DNA of 23,779 bases, taken from assembly GCA_027579435.1 (NCBI GenBank), contig JANBPK010001607.1, positions 1-23,779 of the forward strand, in the 5' to 3' direction. The stretch is from Candolleomyces eurysporus (Eukaryota > Basidiomycota > Agaricomycetes > Agaricales > Psathyrellaceae). The translations under genes and the position numbers were made by a program. This document shows, in pieces, positions 19,012-23,779 of the stretch (position 1 is its first letter; each line of letters opens with the position of its first letter). The notes under the pieces were generated by a model. That model saw nothing but the letters and a program-made list of their open reading frames with translations. It did no database searches and was not told the DNA's origin.

Positions 19012-19045
19012 CCAGGGAAAAAACCTGGCTCGGAAGTTCGTAGTG
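19012..19045 (-). repeat. Right terminus of the CACTA-like element with hairpin
   Basis: Read from the outside in: CACTACGAA, then CCAGGTTTTTTCCCTGG at positions 18-34. This is the same spacing as the left terminus although the bases in between differ. Confidence 0.75.
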
Positions 19046-19048
19046 AAG
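19046..19048 (+). repeat. 3-bp target duplication, right copy (AAG)
   Basis: Follows TAGTG and leads directly into TTTGAAGGTGACCTCG, the continuation of the A5 gene. Confidence 0.75.
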
Positions 19049-19331
19049 TTTGAAGGTGACCTCGTACCTCACTGGATACTTTGACGCCTCCTTCCAGGGG
19101 TTGGATCCCCTCAGTGAGGCCTGTGAGGAGACCCAAAGGCCTCGCATGCTCCCTCTGCTGGAGACGCTGACACTTGAGTATGTTAACTCGGAAGACCGTG
19201 TTCGGAAAATGGTCTCCGCCAGAGTTGCTGCGTATGGTGGGTGTGGTAAGTCAAAGTTGCGTAGGGTCCGTGCTCAGTACATAGACGTCGAGGAATATGC
19301 CTTGGAGATAAATTTGAGCGACCGAAAATGA
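19049..19331 (+). pseudogene. F-box/LRR-like gene A5, 3' part
   Basis: The last 90-odd codons of A5, displaced 1.6 kb by the transposon. KVTSYLTGYFDAS, then LPLLETLTLEYVNS, then RKMVSARVAAYGGCGKSKLRRV, then a native stop. The 3' flank after it (ATTCATCC, ATATGGACGCG) is the usual A-family flank. It is open throughout, so its decay appears limited to the insertion and the upstream frameshift. Confidence 0.82.
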
Positions 19332-19578
19332 TTCATCCATAAATATGGACGCGTTGTTGGTTTGCTATTCTAAAATCTATATGTCTATATGTGGTAGTAG
19401 CCTCATACGTCACTCCATCTTAGGCTTGCTACCGTGCCAATCAGTCGTCTGGTTTCGATTCGACTGCGTTCCACCGCTAGTCCAGCAAAGTGCCTGCTTG
19501 CTCCTCCTTCACAAACGAAGTTGGACTAAGCGAAAACGAAAGAGGTACCAGGAGAACGGATACCTAGCAAGGATTACT
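19332..19578 (+). other. Spacer between A5 and A6
   Basis: No gene. Much shorter than the other A spacers: the TACAATTGATT and hairpin segments are absent, while the promoter-side part (CCGCTAGTCCAGCAAAGTGC) is kept. Confidence 0.6.
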
Positions 19579-19646
19579 GTGAGTCCGTCGACCCCAAGCT
19601 CATATATTGGACATTCTGAGAGCTGGTCGGGTAGCCCCGGAAGTAG
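19579..19646 (+). other. Putative 5'-UTR intron of A6
   Basis: GTGAGT...TTCTGAG...GTAG, 68 nt, ending 9 nt before the ATG. Confidence 0.4.
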
Positions 19647-19655
19647 CCCGATATC

Positions 19656-21024
19656 ATGAGCGTACTCGAGCTCCCAACCGAAATCCTGGGGAATATCTTC
19701 GACCATTATGTGCACGATCGCTCGAAAGTTCATCAAGGCCAAGCATCGCCCAAGCTCCCATGTATCAGCGCCTACGCCGACTCACAAACCGATCCTGTTG
19801 ACCTCACCAATGTCTGTCGGCATTGGAAGACCACGGCCATCTCGATGCCCGAGCTTTGGGCTACGATACATGTTTATGAGCCCGAATCCAGAGAGGATGT
19901 CAAGATGTTTGAGCTTTGGCTCGGACGCTCAGCTGGGCCATATGGGACATATCCTCTGGATCTCACTATCAAGCAATCCTTGAGCTCGCGGATGAGCGTC
20001 AGGTCAAACCCCGAATTTACGGAGCAGATCATATCCCTTGCAATAGCGCAGCACCGAAGGTGGAAGTACATTTGCTTGGAGCTTCGTCATGACGTCGAGC
20101 CAGCAAGCTTCCAATCGCTCTACACTACGGGAACACCACTTTCCATTCTCCGCGGGTTCAAGCTGAGCCTGCAGGATTGGTCTAGCGATGACCTACGCCA
20201 GCTGATGGGTGTTTTGTGCTCATCTCCGGAGCTTCGATCTATCACAATGGGAAGAGAATCATGTCGTTTCGCCGACACTGAGGTGTTGTTGGACATCGTC
20301 CCCTGGGATCGCCCAACGACACTCAGTTTTTCCACCCTTGACGATAACATGTTCCTTCGTATTCTGTCGTCTTCGATGGATACCCTTCAGCATATCTCAG
20401 TCGAAGATCTCGATCCTTATATCTTTCTCTTCGACAGTACACCATCACCGATCCCACATGCAACTATGCGCTGTCTCCAATCCATCCATATCAACAGAAT
20501 TTCTATGGGTGATGTCGGCGCGACGTTCGACAAGCTTACCTTGCCCGCCCTCCGCGAACTCCGCCTTCCCGGTGGATTCGGCTCGAAAACACACAGAGCG
20601 CTAACAAGAAGATGGATCTCCTTTCTCAGCTTGCTTGAAAGGTCAGAGTGCAAGATTCAAACATTAGAATTCGGGGGTGTTTCACGGTCTACTGAATCGT
20701 TTCTCACCGAGAACCTCAAATCCTCGCCTGTCTTTGAACACCTCACGACGTTGAGGGTAACCTCGGGGATTGGGCGACATCCGGATTCTCCCTGACGAAC
20801 CAAGTCAGGTCTGTGAGGACGCCTCAATGCCTCGCTTTCTGCCTCTGCTGGAGACGTTGATACTGGATTCTGTTCACTCGGTAGACAGAGTTCGTGAAAT
20901 GGTTTCCGCTGGAGTTGCTGCGTATGGTGGGTATGGTAAATCGAAGCTGCGTAGGGTCTCTGCACAATTCACGGGTGGGGATCTTGTTTTTGACATGAAT
21001 TTAACCTCGAACAGTCATCTGTAA
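19656..21024 (+). CDS. F-box/LRR-like protein A6, probably with one intron
   Basis: The most diverged member. Unspliced, the ORF ends after 379 codons (stop at 20793-20795), while the family C-terminus (LPLLETLILDSVHS, REMVSAGVAAYGGYGKSKLRRV) lies in another frame to 21024. Removing 20757-20808 (GTAACC...CTGAC...TCAG, 52 nt) joins the two frames into 438 residues, near the family's 441-452. Alternatively this is a frameshifting deletion and the gene is dead: the removed part covers about 17 residues that the paralogues encode, and GTAACC is a weak donor. The F-box half reads LTNVCRHWKTTAISMPELW, and there is an extended linker (SLSSRMSVRSNPEFTEQ). The C-terminus (GDLVFDMNLTSNSHL) differs from the usual ending. 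Confidence 0.7.
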
Positions 21025-21330
21025 ACATTTTTATGCTTCCTTGTACAATAACACCGGAGTTCTCCCCTTCTCTGCATAGCCTTGCACGTATATATGTAAT
21101 ATATGTATCTTCCGTTCCGTCAGTATCGCACAGCGTCTCCGAGTCGGCACTTGTGCAGTCGTGGTGGGCGCTTTTCTTGAGGGTTTCTGACTTGGTCATC
21201 ACTGCGACTGCAACGCTGAAGTACCTTGGGCAATCTCCTCCCAGGTGAATTGAAAAGCTTTCCAGAGAGGACAACAGTGAGTGCACGAATTATGAGCTGT
21301 TCGATTAGAGTATAATAGATCTCCTCAAAT
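21025..21330 (+). other. Spacer between A6 and A7
   Basis: Unlike every other A spacer: no family 3' flank after A6 and no promoter-side motif or GTGAGT intron before A7. A run of TATATGTAATATATGTAT lies near 21090. No gene seen. Confidence 0.55.
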
Positions 21331-23016
21331 ATGACCATATACTGCTATACATTGGCGCTGTACCATGCTCAACTTCCACCTGAAATCCTAGGGGAAATAT
21401 TCAATCATTATGTACATGGTCGTTTGAAGACTCGCCAAATGGATGAAAATGAAGCGCAAAAATCGGTCAGACGTATCACCGCCTACACCGATCCCCAAAC
21501 CCATCCCACTGACCTGACCCAAGTCTATCGGCTGTGGAGGGCCACGGCCATCTTGATCCCCCGACAAGTTCGGGCCACGATTTATGTGTTCAGGCCAAAG
21601 TCTGAAGGGGATCTCAAGATGTTTGAGCTCTGGTCCGAACGATCCGCTGGGCTGAACGGGTCATGCCCTCTGGACCTCACCTAAGGAAACTATGGCACCT
21701 CGTTTCATTACGCCTGCAAGGGAGCTGGAGCTTCTGAAGCAAATTCTTGCCCTTGCGATTTCGCTGTTCCGACAATGGAGATACATCTCATTGGAGCTCA
21801 GTCGCAGATCTGAGCCGTTCTTCGAACAACTTTACGCTATAGCAACACCACTTTCTTCTCCACGCGGGATCAAAATCAGCTTGCAGAATTGGAGTCGGCA
21901 TGAGCTCAGCCAGTTTATGGGTGNTTTTGTGCTCAGCTCCCGAGCTTCAATCCATCACTTTTGGGCACCTACGCAGGCTTTCAAGGAATTCGTCTCTTAC
22001 AATATTGCAGCACCGACGGTGGAGATGCATCTCCTTGATGTTCAATAGAGATCTCGACGCGTTATTTGAGCCGCTTTATACTGTGGCCCTACTTTCTGCT
22101 CTACACGGATTCCAAGTTGACTTCAACCAGTGGGGTGAGGATCGACTCCGTCATTTAATCGGTGCTTTGCGCTCGTCTACAGCACTTCGATCTGTTCAAT
22201 TCGGGAAGGAGTTTTACAGGACCCTCCAGTCTAACCTTGTGTTTGACATCGTCCCCTGGAACTGCCTAACAACCCTCAGTTTCCTCGTCCTATGACCGAG
22301 CCACCTCATTCATACCCTGTCATCTTCGATGGATATGCTTCAACATATATCAGTCTCTATACTGATTTATTCTTTCCACACCGACAGTACAACACCGATT
22401 CCAGATGTGACCATGCGCCGTCTCGAATCCTTCTGTACCCGAAAATTCATATTCGGATGCCAAGCCAGCGAGATATTTGACAAACTCACCCTACCCTCCC
22501 TACGCGAACTCTACTTCTCCGAGGGATTTGCCGAAAGATCCGAGCCTCGAGCAAGAGGATGGGAGTCCCCTCCTGAGCTTGCTTGAAAGATCGAATTGCA
22601 AACTGCAAGCTTTCGAATTCGGGGGTGGCAAGACCTCAGAGCTCATTGAAAATCTTAAATCACCTGTCTTCGAACACCTCACGAATTCGAGGGTGACCTT
22701 GGACCTTGCTCAACACCCGAACCTCTCCTTCCATGTGTTGGATGCCCTCAGTGAGGTCTGTGAGGAGACTGAGATGCCTCGCATCCTCCCTCTGCTGGAG
22801 ACGCTGATACTGAAATCTGTTCACTCGGAAGACAGTGTTAGGAAGATGGTCTCCGCCAGAGTTGCTGCGTATGGTGGATGTGATAAGTCGAAGTTGGGTA
22901 GGGTCTGTGCTCAGTACACAGATGGCGAGGAATATGCTTTGGAAATGGACTTAAACGACCGAGAATGCTTCATCCATACATATGGATGTGTTGGTTTGCT
23001 CTTTGATATGTGTTAG
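21331..23016 (+). pseudogene. A7, chimeric and broken F-box/LRR-like gene
   Basis: The N-terminus is altered (the F-box begins at AQLPPEILGEIFNHYV without the usual MSVLEL). Frame one stops at 21682-21684 after CPLDLT, and the family frame resumes from 21692. The extra N at 21924 in GTG-N-TTTTGTG looks spurious; without it the frame continues through MGVLCSAPELQSITFG. At about 21960-21967 the sequence jumps from A6-like to A5-like and goes back to an earlier point of the gene (ILQHRRWRCISL, then LYTVALLSALHGFQVDF), so a section of about 75 codons is present twice in divergent form. Further breaks are a TGA at 22293-22295, one extra C near 22566, and a lost stop (TGC for TGA at 22966-22968) that extends the C-terminus by about 16 residues. 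It is very probably not functional. Confidence 0.8.
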
Positions 23017-23779
23017 CTCGTTTGTTGGGAAGTTTAAAGATCCTTTGTTACAATTGATTACAAGGAAAACCAGGCACTAATCGCCGAGAATTCGCGTCTT
23101 CTGGAACTGGTGGAAGAGGTGAATAATTCTTGCAGCTCGCGTTCATGCGGCCATACGTCGGTTCAAGCTTCAGTATCTTGATCCGTCGTTGTTGGTTTAC
23201 AGCTACTATCACACCCCTAGAGTTGCAATTATTTTCATGTTTCGCTATCTAAGAGCTCAATTCTTGGCTTATCGCCATGAAATAAACACTGTTCGAAATC
23301 CAGCTTAATTCTGCGTCCGATGGTGCAAATCATCAGGAGGTATTGCTGTGCGGAGAGAACCCGAGGACGAAAACCCGTTTTCCCGGGGTTCTGCAATTCT
23401 TTGTGACTGATCGGGTCACACAGAATTCAACCTCCGCCATGCAGACTGCAAACCGCGAAATGGAGGTCGGAGTCTGAATGCTTGCGGCAAGGCTCTTGTC
23501 ACTCTCCCCATCCTCAATTTTTGTAGAAGCCAATACTGTCGTTATTGGCATGAAATTTTGCACGATAGCTATGGTCAGTGGTATGAACCAATATATTAAT
23601 TTTCTACCGTCCAAGGTTCCATGATTCTGCTGCTGTACATCTTTGCAAACAATTTGAGGCCTTAAACAACCTCTTCCACATCTCTAATTCAGTAGATCCC
23701 CACGAGACGGCACTCCAACGTAGCTAGCACNAAGTCTGTACCCANCTAAAATATTTGTGAGATTTTAGGAATTTTATAT
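23017..23779 (+). other. 3' flank of A7 and unassigned sequence
   Basis: From 23017 to about 23200 this follows the A-type spacer, including TTACAATTGATT and the hairpin region at 23095-23119. After that the sequence matches nothing else in the window. It includes two N (23731, 23745) and no supportable gene on either strand. Confidence 0.55.

Larger units (their letters stand above)
17455..19045. mobile_element. Non-autonomous CACTA-like DNA transposon, 1,591 bp
   Basis: Ends are CACTATGAA and TTCGTAGTG, flanked by AAG on both sides; removing the element and one AAG restores the family sequence CTCACAAGTTTGA. CACTA...TAGTG ends with a 3-bp duplication are the signature of the CACTA/EnSpm group. 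At both ends CCAGG lies at terminal positions 18-22 and CCTGG at 30-34. Both subterminal regions are crowded with CCAGG/CCTGG words, as expected for arrays of transposase-binding sites. No transposase-like ORF is present, so movement would need a partner elsewhere. The interior holds a spliced-looking gene fragment and no other clear gene. Confidence 0.85.

Noticed and set aside
23333..23614. 93-codon minus-strand ORF with a hydrophobic N-terminus like a signal peptide
   Set aside because: Its first codon is TTG, the next ATG comes after most of the hydrophobic part, and no family is recognisable.
1..23779. tRNA, rRNA, CRISPR or prokaryotic operon features
   Set aside because: No cloverleaf, rRNA-like or regularly spaced repeat seen; introns and gene families are eukaryotic.

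Overview
The window looks like an accessory, repeat-rich stretch of an agaricomycete (mushroom-forming basidiomycete) genome. The evidence is short GT-AG introns of about 47-67 nt, mushroom-type F-box genes with a typical F-box / VCxxWR / PxLW N-terminus, and a DUF6589 gene, a family I know essentially from Agaricomycetes. This is read from sequence alone; no database search was run.

The left quarter (396-6136) is a complete 5,741-bp DNA transposon sitting in an F-box-family gene. It has perfect 143-bp terminal inverted repeats (396-538 and 5994-6136) and a perfect 8-bp target duplication (388-395 and 6137-6144). It carries two multi-exon genes transcribed towards each other, with only 20 bp between their stop codons: a RecQ-like DEAH helicase (650-3022, +) and a DUF6589 protein (5751-3043, -). 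A second copy of the host gene at 15226-15720 preserves the empty site and confirms the boundaries to the base. The helicase lacks its Walker A segment. The DUF6589 gene has an in-frame TGA just after its second intron. DUF6589 has an arrangement compatible with a DDE-type nuclease, so I propose it as the transposase of an element class I cannot match to a named superfamily.

The rest (about 6.2-23.0 kb) is a same-strand cluster of F-box/LRR-like genes of family A. A1-A4 are open full-length genes (6922-8265, 8834-10159, 10626-11975, 12539-13897). A5 (16375-19331) is frameshifted and split by a second transposon. A6 (19656-21024) is open only if a 52-nt intron is removed. A7 (21331-23016) is a broken chimera with an internal duplication. 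Units recur about every 1.8-1.9 kb, including spacers. A1-A6 each retain a GTGAGT...YAG pair of about 61-68 nt just before the ATG, which looks like a shared 5'-UTR intron. A second family, B, occurs twice, each time directly upstream of an A gene (B' before A1, B before A5), so a B+A module was duplicated.

The second transposon (17455-19045, 1,591 bp) is CACTA-like: CACTA...TAGTG ends, a 3-bp AAG duplication, matching subterminal CCAGG/CCTGG hairpins at both ends, and a non-autonomous interior with an exon-intron-exon fragment. The cluster therefore shows tandem duplication, loop variation, pseudogene formation and insertion by two unrelated elements. Six ambiguous bases (N), at least one a spurious extra base, mean that some frameshifts may be assembly errors.
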